Source: JBOZRQ01 sp050789255
GTDB taxonomy: Bacteria; Bacillota; Sulfobacillia; Symbiobacteriales; Symbiobacteriaceae
NCBI GenBank assembly: GCA_050789255.1
Contig: JBOZRQ010000054.1
Coordinates: forward strand, 1-64,000
DNA: 64,000 nucleotides
Direction: 5' to 3'
The notes under the pieces are model-generated. The model saw only the letters and a list, made by a program, of their open reading frames with translations. It searched no databases and was not told the origin of the DNA. This document shows positions 1-7,888 of the stretch, one piece after another. Numbering within the stretch: the first letter of the stretch is position 1; the number at the start of each line of letters is the position of its first letter. The position numbers and the translations under genes are program-made.

Positions 1-20
1 GTAGAGCGCTAACCGGCGGC

Positions 21-69
21 GGGGCAACCTCCTGCGGGCTAAAATCGCAACGTCCTCGGAGGTTGCCCC
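21..69. repeat. 12-bp perfect inverted repeat, 25-nt loop
   Basis: GGGGCAACCTCC at 21-32 is exactly complementary to GGAGGTTGCCCC at 58-69. It could be a terminator-like hairpin for a gene beyond the left edge. Only two T follow on the plus strand, so the function is open. The rest of 70-165 shows no gene. Confidence 0.5.
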
Positions 70-165
70 TTGTCCCCCCGACACCCCCCACGCCTCTCGC
101 TTTCCCCGTCGCCGATCGTGACGCACATGTCGCCACGACCGGCTCTGCTGCCGGTCGAGCAAGAA

Positions 166-196
166 AAAGCCGCCCGGCATGATGCCAGGCGGCTTG
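166..196 (-). terminator. Intrinsic terminator of the YceI-like gene
   Basis: On the minus strand an AAGCCGCC/GGCGGCTT stem with a short loop is followed by TTTTTCTT. It lies about 20 nt past the stop of the minus-strand gene. Confidence 0.8.
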
Positions 197-216
197 TGGT
201 TTGACGGTATGACGGC

Positions 217-744
217 TTAGGCCTGCTTGGCGGCCTCGATGTGGACTTCCATCTTCACGGTCTCGCCGACGAGGATGCCGCCGGACTCCAGGGCCACGTT
301 CCACTCGAGGCCAAAGTCCTTGCGGTTGATCTTGCCCACGGCGCTGAAGCCGAGCTTCTCGTTGCCCCACGGATCCTTGCCCTGGCCCTCGAAGGTCAGG
401 TCGAAGGCGACCTCCTTGGTGACGCCCCGGATGGTCAGGTCGCCGGTCAGGGTGTATTCGTCGTCGCCCTTGGCCTTCACGCTCTTGCTCTTGAAGGTCA
501 TGGCGGGGTGATTCTCCACATCAAAGAAGTCAGCGGAGCGCAGGTGGCCGTCACGCTGGGCGTCACGGGTATCAATGGTGCTCAGGTCTACCTTCACGTC
601 GAAGGCGGCGCTGGTCAGGTCGGCGGGGTCGGCCACGATGGTGCCCTCCACGCCGGCGAAGCGGCCCTTAACGGTCGCGATCATCATGTGCTTCACGGAG
701 AACTCAACCAGGGTATGGGAAGGATCAATAACCCACTTAGCCAT
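217..744 (-). CDS. YceI family polyisoprenoid-binding-like protein
   Basis: A 175-residue protein beginning MAKWVIDPSHTLVEFSVKHM, which is the usual opening of the YceI lipocalin-like family. The middle (VEGTIVADPADLTSAAFDVKVDL, then GHLRSADFFDVENHPAMTF) and the end (GFSAVGKINRKDFGLEWN) also match the family pattern. Known members bind isoprenoid chains in a beta-barrel. No signal peptide is visible, so this copy is probably cytoplasmic. I chose the ATG at 744 because GAGGAGG lies 7 nt upstream; the open frame extends further 5' but has no ribosome binding site there. It is a monocistronic gene with its own terminator, divergent from the sigma factor gene. The substrate is unknown. Confidence 0.88.
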   Translation of the reverse strand: MAKWVIDPSHTLVEFSVKHMMIATVKGRFAGVEGTIVADPADLTSAAFDVKVDLSTIDTRDAQRDGHLRSADFFDVENHPAMTFKSKSVKAKGDDEYTLTGDLTIRGVTKEVAFDLTFEGQGKDPWGNEKLGFSAVGKINRKDFGLEWNVALESGGILVGETVKMEVHIEAAKQA

Positions 745-914
745 ATGGAAACTCCTCCTCGTAATTATCAAAAGAATCGGTCGCCAGCACACCCCTCAGG
801 CGAGACCGGGGGCGCCAACCGACCGCGGTTTCGGCGGCGCCCGAGTGTCTTCACCATATATATCGCTGAGCAACCATCGTTAGATACGGCCCCTGTTCAT
901 TTTTTTAAACTTCG

Positions 915-943
915 TTGCGTGATATTGAACAACGGTGTACACT
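915..943 (+). promoter_or_regulatory. Promoter TTGCGT-17-TACACT upstream of sigma gene
   Basis: TTGCGT at 915-920 and TACACT at 938-943 are separated by 17 bp and lie about 50 bp ahead of the sigma gene start. This resembles a housekeeping promoter rather than an ECF one. Confidence 0.45.
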
Positions 944-978
944 ATAGCTAAACTGATGGTTAGATTGGTTGAACAACG
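925..978 (+). repeat. Direct repeat TTGAACAACG, possible operator
   Basis: The decamer TTGAACAACG occurs at 925-934, inside the promoter spacer, and again at 969-978, just before the ribosome binding site. The copies are 44 bp apart, about four helical turns. It is a plausible regulator site; the regulator is not known. Confidence 0.35.
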
Positions 979-993
979 AAAGGGGGCCTTCCC

Positions 994-1539
994 ATGGATG
1001 ACGAGCTGCTGATTGAGCGCTACCTCAACGGGGACATGGACGCGTTCGCTTCGCTGGCCCGCAAGTACGAAGCGAAACTCTTCCGTCAGGCCCTTCGTAC
1101 CCTGGGCGACCACGACGACGCCCAGGACGCCGTCCAGGAGGTCATGCTGCGACTCATGCGGGCGCTGCCCCGCTTTCAGGCGCAAGCCAAGTTCAGCACC
1201 TGGCTCTACCAGGTCGCCTCCAACACCTTCGTTGACTTCCGGCGCCGGCGCAACAAGGGCGTCACCCATATATCGCTCGACCCTGAACTCCCCCTGGCCG
1301 ACTATTCTGCCGACCCTGAGGCGAAATGTGAGCAGGTGTTTACGGTTCATCTGCTGAATGAGGCACTCAAGGAGTTGCCAGAGTCCCAGCGCGTTCTGGT
1401 TGAGCTGCGGGACCGCCAGGAACTGTCGAACCAGCAGGTTGCAGACATGCTGGGAATCGATGTGGGCACCCTGAAATCACGGTTGCATCGGGCTCGTCAG
1501 GCGCTGAAGCGCTCGCTGGAGTCCGCGTGGCCAGCTTGA
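994..1539 (+). CDS. ECF-type RNA polymerase sigma factor
   Basis: A 181-residue sigma-70 family protein made of regions 2 and 4. Region 2 is about residues 5-95 (FASLARKYEAKLFRQALRTL, then DAQDAVQEVMLRLMRALPRF and FSTWLYQVASNTFVDFRRRR). Region 4 is about residues 120-175 (LPESQRVLVELRDRQELSNQ, then VADMLGIDVGTLKSRLHRAR). The ATG at 994 follows GGGGG. No anti-sigma gene is adjacent. Instead, 17 nt downstream lies an XRE-cupin regulator, and the same two-gene arrangement recurs at 47389-48692. The cupin regulator may therefore be the partner controller, which is inference. The target promoters are unknown. Confidence 0.93.
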   Translation: MDDELLIERYLNGDMDAFASLARKYEAKLFRQALRTLGDHDDAQDAVQEVMLRLMRALPRFQAQAKFSTWLYQVASNTFVDFRRRRNKGVTHISLDPELPLADYSADPEAKCEQVFTVHLLNEALKELPESQRVLVELRDRQELSNQQVADMLGIDVGTLKSRLHRARQALKRSLESAWPA

Positions 1540-1556
1540 AGTGAAGGAGACGTACT

Positions 1557-2126
1557 ATGCTGGTAGGCGAGCGCATCAAGTCGATCCGCGTGGGACGCGG
1601 CCTTACGGTAGGCGCGCTCGCGGACCGCACCGGACTCTCCAAGGGTTTGATCAGCCAGGTTGAAAACGACAAGACCTCGCCGTCGCTGACTACCCTGGCC
1701 AAGATCGCCGAGGGGCTCGGAGTGCCGCCCGCCTACCTCTTGCTGAAACCAGAGGAGGGCATTGAGGTGGTACGGGCCGGGGAGCGGCCTGTTTACCAGT
1801 TCGGGCCTGATCACTTCAGGGTGGAACTGCTGACTGGTCGCACGAAGAACCTGCGAGGGACCCTCGGGGAGCTGCTGCCCGGGCAGAGCACCGGTGAAGG
1901 TCACGCGCATCCCGGCGAGGAGTTCCACATGCTACTGGAGGGCCGCATTCGGGCGGAGCAGGGCGAGCACTCCGTCACCCTGGAAGCAGGCGACTGCTGG
2001 ACCTGGAAGGGCTGTGTGCCGCATCGGGTCACCAATATCGGCGAGGGTCTGGCGAGGATCCTCATGGTGACCTCTACGTCGGCCCCGGACAACTTCACGG
2101 AAGATAGCGAGATGGGCGAGCTCTAG
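1557..2126 (+). CDS. XRE-family regulator with C-terminal cupin domain
   Basis: A 189-residue protein. Residues about 5-60 form a Cro/C1 helix-turn-helix (LTVGALADRTGLSKGLISQV, then ENDKTSPSLTTLAKIAEGLG). Residues about 105-175 form a cupin barrel (GEGHAHPGEEFHMLLEG, then GDCWTWKGCVPHRVTN) with His and Glu residues that could hold a metal or ligand. This is the common HTH_3-cupin repressor layout; the effector is unknown. GAAGGAG precedes the ATG at 1557. It sits 17 nt behind the sigma gene, so the two are probably cotranscribed. Its last codons (MGEL, stop) lie inside a palindrome shared with the convergent Crp/Fnr gene. A paralogue is at 48093. Confidence 0.92.
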   Translation: MLVGERIKSIRVGRGLTVGALADRTGLSKGLISQVENDKTSPSLTTLAKIAEGLGVPPAYLLLKPEEGIEVVRAGERPVYQFGPDHFRVELLTGRTKNLRGTLGELLPGQSTGEGHAHPGEEFHMLLEGRIRAEQGEHSVTLEAGDCWTWKGCVPHRVTNIGEGLARILMVTSTSAPDNFTEDSEMGEL

Positions 2127-2138
2127 AGCTCGCCCATC
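2111..2138. repeat. 28-bp perfect palindrome spanning two convergent stop codons
   Basis: The half-site GATGGGCGAGCTCT is followed directly by its exact complement. It holds the last codons and stop of both convergent genes, so both proteins end in Met-Gly-Glu-Leu. RNA from either strand could fold into a perfect hairpin. No T-run follows on either strand. Confidence 0.9.
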
Positions 2139-2848
2139 CATTCTTTCAGCTTCTTTTCGTTGGCGATGATGAAGTCGTCGCCCTCGACCTTGATGCACCC
2201 CGTGCGCCGGAAGTCGGCCAGCACCCGGGTGACCGTTTCCCGGGAGGTGCCGATCATACCCGCCAGGTCCTGGTGGGTCAGCCCCAGGTTGAACCGACTC
2301 GACCGCTTCTCCTCGGCAGTCTTCAGAAGCAGACTGGCCAGGCGCCCATGGGTGGAGTATACCGCCAGGTCGTGGGCCGTGTCGCGGGCGAGCCGCAGCC
2401 GCTGCCCGACCAGCTTGAAGGTGTTGGCGGCCAGCGGGGCCGACTCGGGAATCAGCGGGAGGAAATCGTCCACCCGGATGGCAAACAGGATGGCATCTTC
2501 GATGACTTGAGCTGTAGCGGGGTAGGGCGCCTTGTCAGCCAGGACGACCAGCCCGACGGCGGCGCCCGGCGTCCACACGTTGATCACCTGTTCCTGGCCG
2601 CCGGCGGCCAGGCGGGTGACCCGTACCTTGCCCTCTTTGATGAAGTAGATCGCCTCGCCGGGGTCACCCTCATTAAAGAGGATGGTGCCCTTGCGATAAC
2701 GGCGCTCTCGGGTAATGGCGGTCACCTTGGCCATATCTGCATCGGGCAGGCCGGCGAACAGGGGCAGACTGCGCAGGAACTCTAAATCTGTCACCGGGGC
2801 CACCTCTTTCACCAGGATCCCATCGGTCAGTATTACGACGGGGGCCAA
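2123..2848 (-). CDS. Crp/Fnr family transcriptional regulator
   Basis: A 241-residue protein. Residues about 25-140 are a cyclic-nucleotide-binding-like barrel (FLRSLPLFAGLPDADMAKVT, then ILFNEGDPGEAIYFIKEGKV). The C-terminus carries a Crp winged helix (LTHQDLAGMIGTSRETVTRV, about residues 191-210). No Fnr-type cysteine cluster is visible, so the signal is not oxygen through an Fe-S cluster, and the ligand is unknown. I chose the TTG at 2848 because GGGAGG stands 7 nt upstream; an ATG at 2893 has no ribosome binding site. It is convergent with the XRE-cupin gene, with stop codons overlapping by 2 nt, and divergent from ychF. Confidence 0.9.
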   Translation of the reverse strand: MAPVVILTDGILVKEVAPVTDLEFLRSLPLFAGLPDADMAKVTAITRERRYRKGTILFNEGDPGEAIYFIKEGKVRVTRLAAGGQEQVINVWTPGAAVGLVVLADKAPYPATAQVIEDAILFAIRVDDFLPLIPESAPLAANTFKLVGQRLRLARDTAHDLAVYSTHGRLASLLLKTAEEKRSSRFNLGLTHQDLAGMIGTSRETVTRVLADFRRTGCIKVEGDDFIIANEKKLKEWMGEL

Positions 2849-2874
2849 GCCTGTACCTCCCGTATGGCTGCCAA

Positions 2875-2903
2875 TTGCACCGTGTTCACCCATCCAGTAT
2901 AAT
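2875..2903 (+). promoter_or_regulatory. Promoter TTGCAC-17-TATAAT of ychF
   Basis: TTGCAC at 2875-2880 and a perfect TATAAT at 2898-2903 have ideal 17-bp spacing. They lie 36 bp ahead of the ychF start. Confidence 0.75.
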
Positions 2904-2938
2904 CGTGAAGGTGTTTTGTAGAAGAGGGAGGGCGCATT

Positions 2939-4042
2939 GTGGGACTTTCCATCGGGATTGTCGGCCTGCCGAACGTGGGCAAGTCGACCCTTTTTAACGC
3001 TATTACCAAGGCCGGCGCTGAAGCAGCCAACTATCCGTTTTGCACCATTGAACCCAACGTCGGCGTGGTGGACGTGCCCGACGCCCGCTTGCCGGTTCTG
3101 GCCAAACTCTTCAATTCCAAGCGCATTGTGCCCACCAGCGTAAAGTTTATCGACATCGCAGGCATCGTGAAGGGCGCCAGCAAGGGCGAGGGCCTGGGCA
3201 ACAAGTTCCTGGCCCACATTCGCGAGGTGGACGCCATCGCCCATGTCGTGCGGTGCTTTGAGGATCCCAACGTCACCCACGTGCACGGCAAGGTCGATCC
3301 CCTCAGCGATATTGAGGTGATCAACCTCGAGCTGATCTTCGCCGACCTGGAGACGGTCGACAAGCGCTACGACCGGGTCGCCAAGGCTGCCCGGGCGGGC
3401 CTGAAGGAGGCGCAGGTCGAGTACGGCCTGCTGACCCGCCTGAAGGAGGCGCTGGAGAACGGCAAGGCCGCCCGCACGGTCGACGTTCAGAACGATGATG
3501 AAGCCAAGGTGCTGCGGGAGCTGCACCTGATTACCGCCAAGCCCGTCATGTACGTGGCCAACGTGGCGGAGGAGAACGTGGCCGACCCCTACAAGGTCGC
3601 CGCCGTTCAAAAGGTCGTGGAGCTGGCCGCCTCGGAGAAGAACGAGGTGGTGCCGGTCTCTGCGAAGATCGAGTCCGAACTGGCTGAGATGGATGAGGAG
3701 GAGAAGCAGCTCTTCCTCTCCGACCTGGGGCTGACCGAGTCGGGCCTGGACCGGGTAATCAAGTCGGGCTACCAGCTGCTCAACCTGATGAGCTTCCTGA
3801 CCGCCGGCGAGATGGAGTCGCGCGCCTGGACGATCCGTCGGGGCACCAAGGCGCCTCAAGCCGCTGGTGAAATCCACTCCGACATCGAGCGCGGATTCAT
3901 CCGGGCGGAAATTGTGGGCTTTAACGACCTGGTCGCCGCCGGATCGATGGCTGCCGCCCGCGAGGCCGGCAAGGTCCGGCTCGAGGGCAAGGAATACATC
4001 ATGCAGGACGGCGACGTGGTTAACTTCCGCTTCAACGTGTAG
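2939..4042 (+). CDS. ychF: Redox-regulated ATPase/GTPase YchF (Obg family)
   Basis: A 367-residue protein of the expected length. The P-loop GLPNVGKST is at residues 9-17, followed by the family's switch region (IDIAGIVKGASKGEGLGNKF). A C-terminal TGS domain ends GEIHSDIERGFIRAEIVGFN, then DLVAAGSMAAAREAGKVRLE. YchF/OLA1 proteins hydrolyse ATP and bind ribosomes; they are reported to act in stress and translation control. The start is GTG at 2939 behind GGGAGG. It has its own promoter and a strong terminator, so it is monocistronic. Confidence 0.97.
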   Translation: MGLSIGIVGLPNVGKSTLFNAITKAGAEAANYPFCTIEPNVGVVDVPDARLPVLAKLFNSKRIVPTSVKFIDIAGIVKGASKGEGLGNKFLAHIREVDAIAHVVRCFEDPNVTHVHGKVDPLSDIEVINLELIFADLETVDKRYDRVAKAARAGLKEAQVEYGLLTRLKEALENGKAARTVDVQNDDEAKVLRELHLITAKPVMYVANVAEENVADPYKVAAVQKVVELAASEKNEVVPVSAKIESELAEMDEEEKQLFLSDLGLTESGLDRVIKSGYQLLNLMSFLTAGEMESRAWTIRRGTKAPQAAGEIHSDIERGFIRAEIVGFNDLVAAGSMAAAREAGKVRLEGKEYIMQDGDVVNFRFNV

Positions 4043-4055
4043 CTCACGCATGTTG

Positions 4056-4090
4056 CAGTCCCGGCCGCCATCGTGGTGGCCGGGGCTTTT
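4056..4090 (+). terminator. Intrinsic terminator of ychF
   Basis: A GC-rich stem (CCCGGCCGCCA with TGGTGGCCGGGG) is followed by seven T. Confidence 0.85.
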
Positions 4091-4126
4091 TTTGCATTAC
4101 TCCATGACAGGAAGGGACCTTACCAT

Positions 4127-5521
4127 ATGCTGCAACGCATCGCACTCTTCATCGCGCTCTTCTGTTTGACCCTGTCGACGGCCGGAAGGGCCGCCGCCGC
4201 TACCCCAGCCGATATTGACGCCTATATCGAGGTACAAATGAGGGCCGCCAAGATTCCTGGCATGGCGGTGGCGATCATCAAGGACGGTCAGGTGGTTCAC
4301 ACCAAGGGGTACGGCATTACGGCGGAGGGCGGGCGCCCGTCCACCCCGCAGACCCCGTTCATTCTGGGCTCCACCAGCAAGTCGTTCACGGCGATGGCGA
4401 TTCTGCAGTTGGCGGAGGCTGGGAAGCTGAGCCTGGATGCCCCGGTTCGGCAGTATCTGCCCTGGTTCACCCTCGCCGACGAGGGTGGATCGGCACGCAT
4501 CACAGTGCGGCACCTGCTCAATCAGACCAGCGGCATCTCCCGGAGCGCTGCGTTCGCCCTGGAGGCCGGTGAGACTACCACCAGGGAGGCCGTCGTGCGG
4601 CAGCTGTCGGCGGTCAAGCCTACTGGGGCGCCGGGCGCCGCCTTCGAGTACAGCAACGCCAACTACATCACCCTCGGCTTGATCGTCGAGACCGTTTCGG
4701 GCCAGGAGTTCGGGAAGTATGTGCAGGAGCACATTTTCGCCCCGCTGGGGATGAAGCACTCCCACACGTCCCTGAAGCCCGCTGTGCAGGATGGACTCAC
4801 GGAAGGGCACCAGTACTACCTCGGCTTTCCCGTGGCACGCACCTTTCCCTACAAGCCCAGCGAAGTGCCTGCCGGGTTCATCATCTCCTCCGCGGAGGAT
4901 ATGGGGCGGTACCTGCTCGCCGTGATGAAGGGCGGGCAGCCAGTGCTGTCCGCTGCGAGCGTGGAGGAGATGCACCGCCCCGCCGCCCAGATGGGTCCTG
5001 ACCAGCGCTATGGCATGGGCTGGTGGCGTGAGACGATCGCTGGCGTCCCGGTGATCGCCCACGCAGGTGAGGTGGCTAACGGGCAGTCCTACATGGTGAT
5101 TGCTGCCGACAAGAGCTGGGGTGTCGTGCTGCTGGCCAACAGCTACAGTGCGCTCTTTCCCGACTTCAAGCGCATCACGGACGGGGTTGTCAGCCTGATG
5201 GCGGGCAAGGAGCCTCCGCAGGCGCCCTCCCTCTCCTCGCCCACGCAGATGCTGCTCATGAACGCACTCCTGGCGCTGGGCGTTGTGCGGCTGCTGTGGA
5301 GCCTGTTCTCCCGGAAGCCGGTAAAGTGGCGCTGGGTGCGCGTGGGCGGAAACCTCGCGCTGGGCGGCCTCCTTCTGGCGGGCCTACCGGCCCTGACAGG
5401 CCTGCCGTGGTCTACTTTGATTGGCTTCGCTCCCGATATCGCTTTCGGCGTGATTGCCATCGGCACGCTCAGCCTGGTGGTGAGCGGTCGGCACCTCATC
5501 GCCCAAGCAGTACGGCGGTGA
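4127..5521 (+). CDS. Exported serine hydrolase, class C beta-lactamase/PBP-like family, with C-terminal membrane segments
   Basis: A 464-residue protein. Residues 1-25 form a signal peptide (MLQRIALFIALFCLTLSTAG). The catalytic core has the SxxK motif S82-T-S-K85, YSN at 175-177 and HAG at 312-314, typical of the beta-lactamase (Pfam Beta-lactamase) family. After about residue 375 there are three hydrophobic segments, so the catalytic domain is anchored facing outward. Members include esterases, D-aminopeptidases and penicillin-recognising proteins; the substrate cannot be told. AGGAAGGGA precedes the ATG at 4127. It runs tail to tail with the EamA gene, with a 26-bp overlap. Confidence 0.88.
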   Translation: MLQRIALFIALFCLTLSTAGRAAAATPADIDAYIEVQMRAAKIPGMAVAIIKDGQVVHTKGYGITAEGGRPSTPQTPFILGSTSKSFTAMAILQLAEAGKLSLDAPVRQYLPWFTLADEGGSARITVRHLLNQTSGISRSAAFALEAGETTTREAVVRQLSAVKPTGAPGAAFEYSNANYITLGLIVETVSGQEFGKYVQEHIFAPLGMKHSHTSLKPAVQDGLTEGHQYYLGFPVARTFPYKPSEVPAGFIISSAEDMGRYLLAVMKGGQPVLSAASVEEMHRPAAQMGPDQRYGMGWWRETIAGVPVIAHAGEVANGQSYMVIAADKSWGVVLLANSYSALFPDFKRITDGVVSLMAGKEPPQAPSLSSPTQMLLMNALLALGVVRLLWSLFSRKPVKWRWVRVGGNLALGGLLLAGLPALTGLPWSTLIGFAPDIAFGVIAIGTLSLVVSGRHLIAQAVRR

Positions 5522-6341
5522 ACACCAGCACAGCCACACCCAGGCTTGACGGCGTGATCGCCTCGCCGAGGAAGAGCCCCGATGCCAGCAGGGTCAGGAA
5601 CGGCTGAAGCAGTTGGAGCTGGCTCACCCGGGCCACGCCGCCCAGGGCCAAGCCCTTGTACCAGGCGAAGAAGCCGAGGAACTGGCTCACCACGCCCACG
5701 TACGCAAAGGCCAGCCAGCTTTGCGGGGTACCCGGCAGGCCGTGGGCCTGCACCGCAAACCAGGCCGGGATCGCCAGGAACGGCGCCGCCAGCACCAGCG
5801 CCCAGCTGATGACCTGCCAGCCGCCCATCTCCCGGGCGAGGCGGCCGCCTTCCGCATACCCGATGGCAGCGGCCAGCACTGCGCCGAGCAGGGCCAGGTC
5901 AGCCAGGTGCAGGCTGCCGGCGCCCTGGGAGAGCCCGAAGGCCACCACGGCGGCGCTGCCGGCCGCGCTGGCCACCCAGAACCTGAGGGAAGGCCGCTCG
6001 CCGCCCCGCAGCGCTGCGGCGCCCGCCGTGAACAGCGGGAGCAGTCCCAGCACGACCGCCCCGTGGGATGCCGGCACGTAGCGCATCGCCCACGCGGTCA
6101 GCAGGGGAAAGCCAAGCACCACACCGCTCGCTATGACAGCCAACTGCCGCCACTGGGCCGGCGTCGGGCGCCGCTGCCGGGTCGCCAGCAGGGCGCCGGC
6201 CGCCAAGAGAAAGGCGATGAGCGCCCGCCCTAGCGTGACCACCAGGGGGTCGAAGTCGTGCACAGCCAGGCGGGTGGCGGGAAGCGTCAGGCTAAAGCTT
6301 GCGACACCTAGAAATCCGAACCAGAGTCCCTTGCGCTCCAT
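5496..6341 (-). CDS. EamA/DMT family transporter
   Basis: A 281-residue membrane protein with about ten hydrophobic segments. These fall into two EamA repeats (about residues 5-135 and 145-280), as in drug/metabolite exporters such as RhaT and YdcZ relatives. The end of the second repeat (VSQLQLLQPFLTLLASGLFL, then GEAITPSSLGVAVLVF) is typical. GGGAGG precedes the ATG at 6341. It is divergent from a MocR-type regulator across 114 bp that contain an inverted repeat, so it is likely that regulator's target. The exported substrate is unknown, possibly an amine or amino acid given the regulator type. Confidence 0.9.
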   Translation of the reverse strand: MERKGLWFGFLGVASFSLTLPATRLAVHDFDPLVVTLGRALIAFLLAAGALLATRQRRPTPAQWRQLAVIASGVVLGFPLLTAWAMRYVPASHGAVVLGLLPLFTAGAAALRGGERPSLRFWVASAAGSAAVVAFGLSQGAGSLHLADLALLGAVLAAAIGYAEGGRLAREMGGWQVISWALVLAAPFLAIPAWFAVQAHGLPGTPQSWLAFAYVGVVSQFLGFFAWYKGLALGGVARVSQLQLLQPFLTLLASGLFLGEAITPSSLGVAVLVFTAVLLGR

Positions 6342-6397
6342 GTTATCGCCTCCCGATGCTCCGATTATGCAGCAGGGTGGCGGGCGCCGTCCTCGGC

Positions 6398-6427
6398 CAA
6401 TTGGCTGGTGTTTACTCCAGCCAATTG
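6398..6427. promoter_or_regulatory. Inverted repeat CAATTGGCTGG-8-CCAGCCAATTG, likely MocR operator
   Basis: Perfect 11-bp arms are separated by 8 bp in the EamA/MocR divergent region. A TAGACT -10-like box for the regulator begins at 6431. MocR regulators usually bind such sites in the shared intergenic region. Confidence 0.6.
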
Positions 6428-6455
6428 TGCTAGACTGGGCACGAGGTGGTCGGTC

Positions 6456-7841
6456 ATGGCGGTTCGGTTCCGGAAGATCGCAGCGGATATCGCAGCGCAG
6501 ATTCACAGCGGCGCCCTGCCGCCCGGCGCCCGCCTGCCTACCGAGCGCGCCCTGGCGGAGCGATTGGGCGTTAACCGGAGCACCGTGGCCGTCGCGCTGG
6601 CCGACCTGGAGGCGGCAGGCCTGGTCGAGCGGCGCCAGGGCAGCGGCACCTATGTCCGGGGCGACCTGTGGGGCGTTGCCCCCGACTGGTCCCGCTACAT
6701 AGCCGACGGGGCCTTTCACCCTACGGCCCCGCTGCTCCAGCGTGTGCGGGCGGCCCGCAAGCTGCCCGGGGTGATCGACCTGTCGGAGGGGATTCTCGGC
6801 GCTGACCTGCTGCCCCGGGAGCCGATCCAGGCGCAGGTTAGGTCGTTGGCGTTCCCGGGCGACCTGGGCTACCCCCACCCCCTGGGGGAGCCGGCGCTGC
6901 GGGAGGCGCTCGCCCGACTGCATCAGCAGGAGCACGGCCTGGCGGTCGATCCCGGGTCGATCCTGGTCACCACGGGCGGCCAGCAGGCGCTCTACCTGAT
7001 CACCCGGGCGTTGCTGAGCCCCGGGGACGCCATCGGGATCGAGCGGCCCAGCTACTACTACTCGCTCTCCCTCTTTCAGTCGGCGGGGGTGCGGCTGCTG
7101 CCGCTGCAGGTCGATGAGCTAGGCGTGCAGCCCGAGGGCATCCGGGCCCTGCACGAGCGCCACCGCCTGCGCATGGTCCTGCTGAACCCGACCTTTCAGA
7201 ACCCTACGGCAACTGTACTCCCCACGGCCCGCCGGGAGGAGATCCTGGGGATCTGCCGGAACCTGAACATCCCCCTGGTGGAAGATGACACCTACGGGCT
7301 GCTGGCCATCGATGGGGCGGCGCCCCCGCCGTTCAAGGCGCTGGACCGGGAGAGCCGGGTGCTCTACCTGGGCACGCTCTCGAAAGTGGTGGCCCCCGCC
7401 CTGCGTATCGGCTGGATCACTGGGCCGAAGCCGGTGATCGACCGCCTGGCCGACGTGAAGCACCAGATCGACATGGGAATGAACTCGATCGCCCAGTGGC
7501 TCACCGCGAACTACCTTACCTCAGAGGCCTGGTCGGAGCACCGGACCTGGCTCGGGCCCGTGCTCCGGGAGCGGCGGGACCATTTTGCTGCGGAACTCGG
7601 GCGGCTGCTTGGCGATAGGCTGAGCTTTCGGGCGCCCTCCGGCGGGCTGCACCTGTGGGCCCGGTTCCACACCCCCGGCGAGGACCGGGAGCGCTTGGAG
7701 GCTGCCATTCAGGCTGGCGTGGTGGTGGCGCCCGGCCGGCTGTACGGCGCCCCCGATGGGCACGTGCGCTTCACCCACGCGATGGTCGATGCAGCCACCG
7801 CTACGGAGGCTTTGCAGCGGCTCCGCAAAGCCTGGGGCTGA
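6456..7841 (+). CDS. MocR-type regulator (GntR HTH fused to PLP aminotransferase domain)
   Basis: A 461-residue protein. Residues 1-75 are a GntR winged helix (PPGARLPTERALAERLGVNR, then STVAVALADLEAAGLVERRQ). Residues about 110-460 are a fold type I aminotransferase domain with the PLP lysine near residue 310 (GTLSKVVAPALRIGW) and the NP-Q-NPT motif (LNPTFQNPTATVLP). MocR proteins sense PLP or amino acids and usually control a neighbouring gene and themselves. Here the divergent EamA transporter is the obvious candidate. The ATG at 6456 follows GAGGTGG; an ATG 48 bp upstream lies inside the operator and has no SD. Confidence 0.93.
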   Translation: MAVRFRKIAADIAAQIHSGALPPGARLPTERALAERLGVNRSTVAVALADLEAAGLVERRQGSGTYVRGDLWGVAPDWSRYIADGAFHPTAPLLQRVRAARKLPGVIDLSEGILGADLLPREPIQAQVRSLAFPGDLGYPHPLGEPALREALARLHQQEHGLAVDPGSILVTTGGQQALYLITRALLSPGDAIGIERPSYYYSLSLFQSAGVRLLPLQVDELGVQPEGIRALHERHRLRMVLLNPTFQNPTATVLPTARREEILGICRNLNIPLVEDDTYGLLAIDGAAPPPFKALDRESRVLYLGTLSKVVAPALRIGWITGPKPVIDRLADVKHQIDMGMNSIAQWLTANYLTSEAWSEHRTWLGPVLRERRDHFAAELGRLLGDRLSFRAPSGGLHLWARFHTPGEDRERLEAAIQAGVVVAPGRLYGAPDGHVRFTHAMVDAATATEALQRLRKAWG

Positions 7842-7847
7842 CATAGG

Positions 7848-7888
7848 AAAAGACACCCCCTCGTCGACAAGGGGGTGTCTTTCGTTAT
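7848..7888. terminator. Bidirectional terminator between MocR and nitroreductase genes
   Basis: An AAAGACACCCCC / GGGGGTGTCTTT stem with an 8-nt loop has T on both sides. It serves the two convergent genes. Confidence 0.85.

Noticed and set aside
2123..4051. A 642-codon minus frame that would extend the Crp/Fnr protein across ychF
   Set aside because: The upstream part is the antisense of ychF. The TTG at 2848 has a proper SD and gives a normal-length Crp/Fnr protein.
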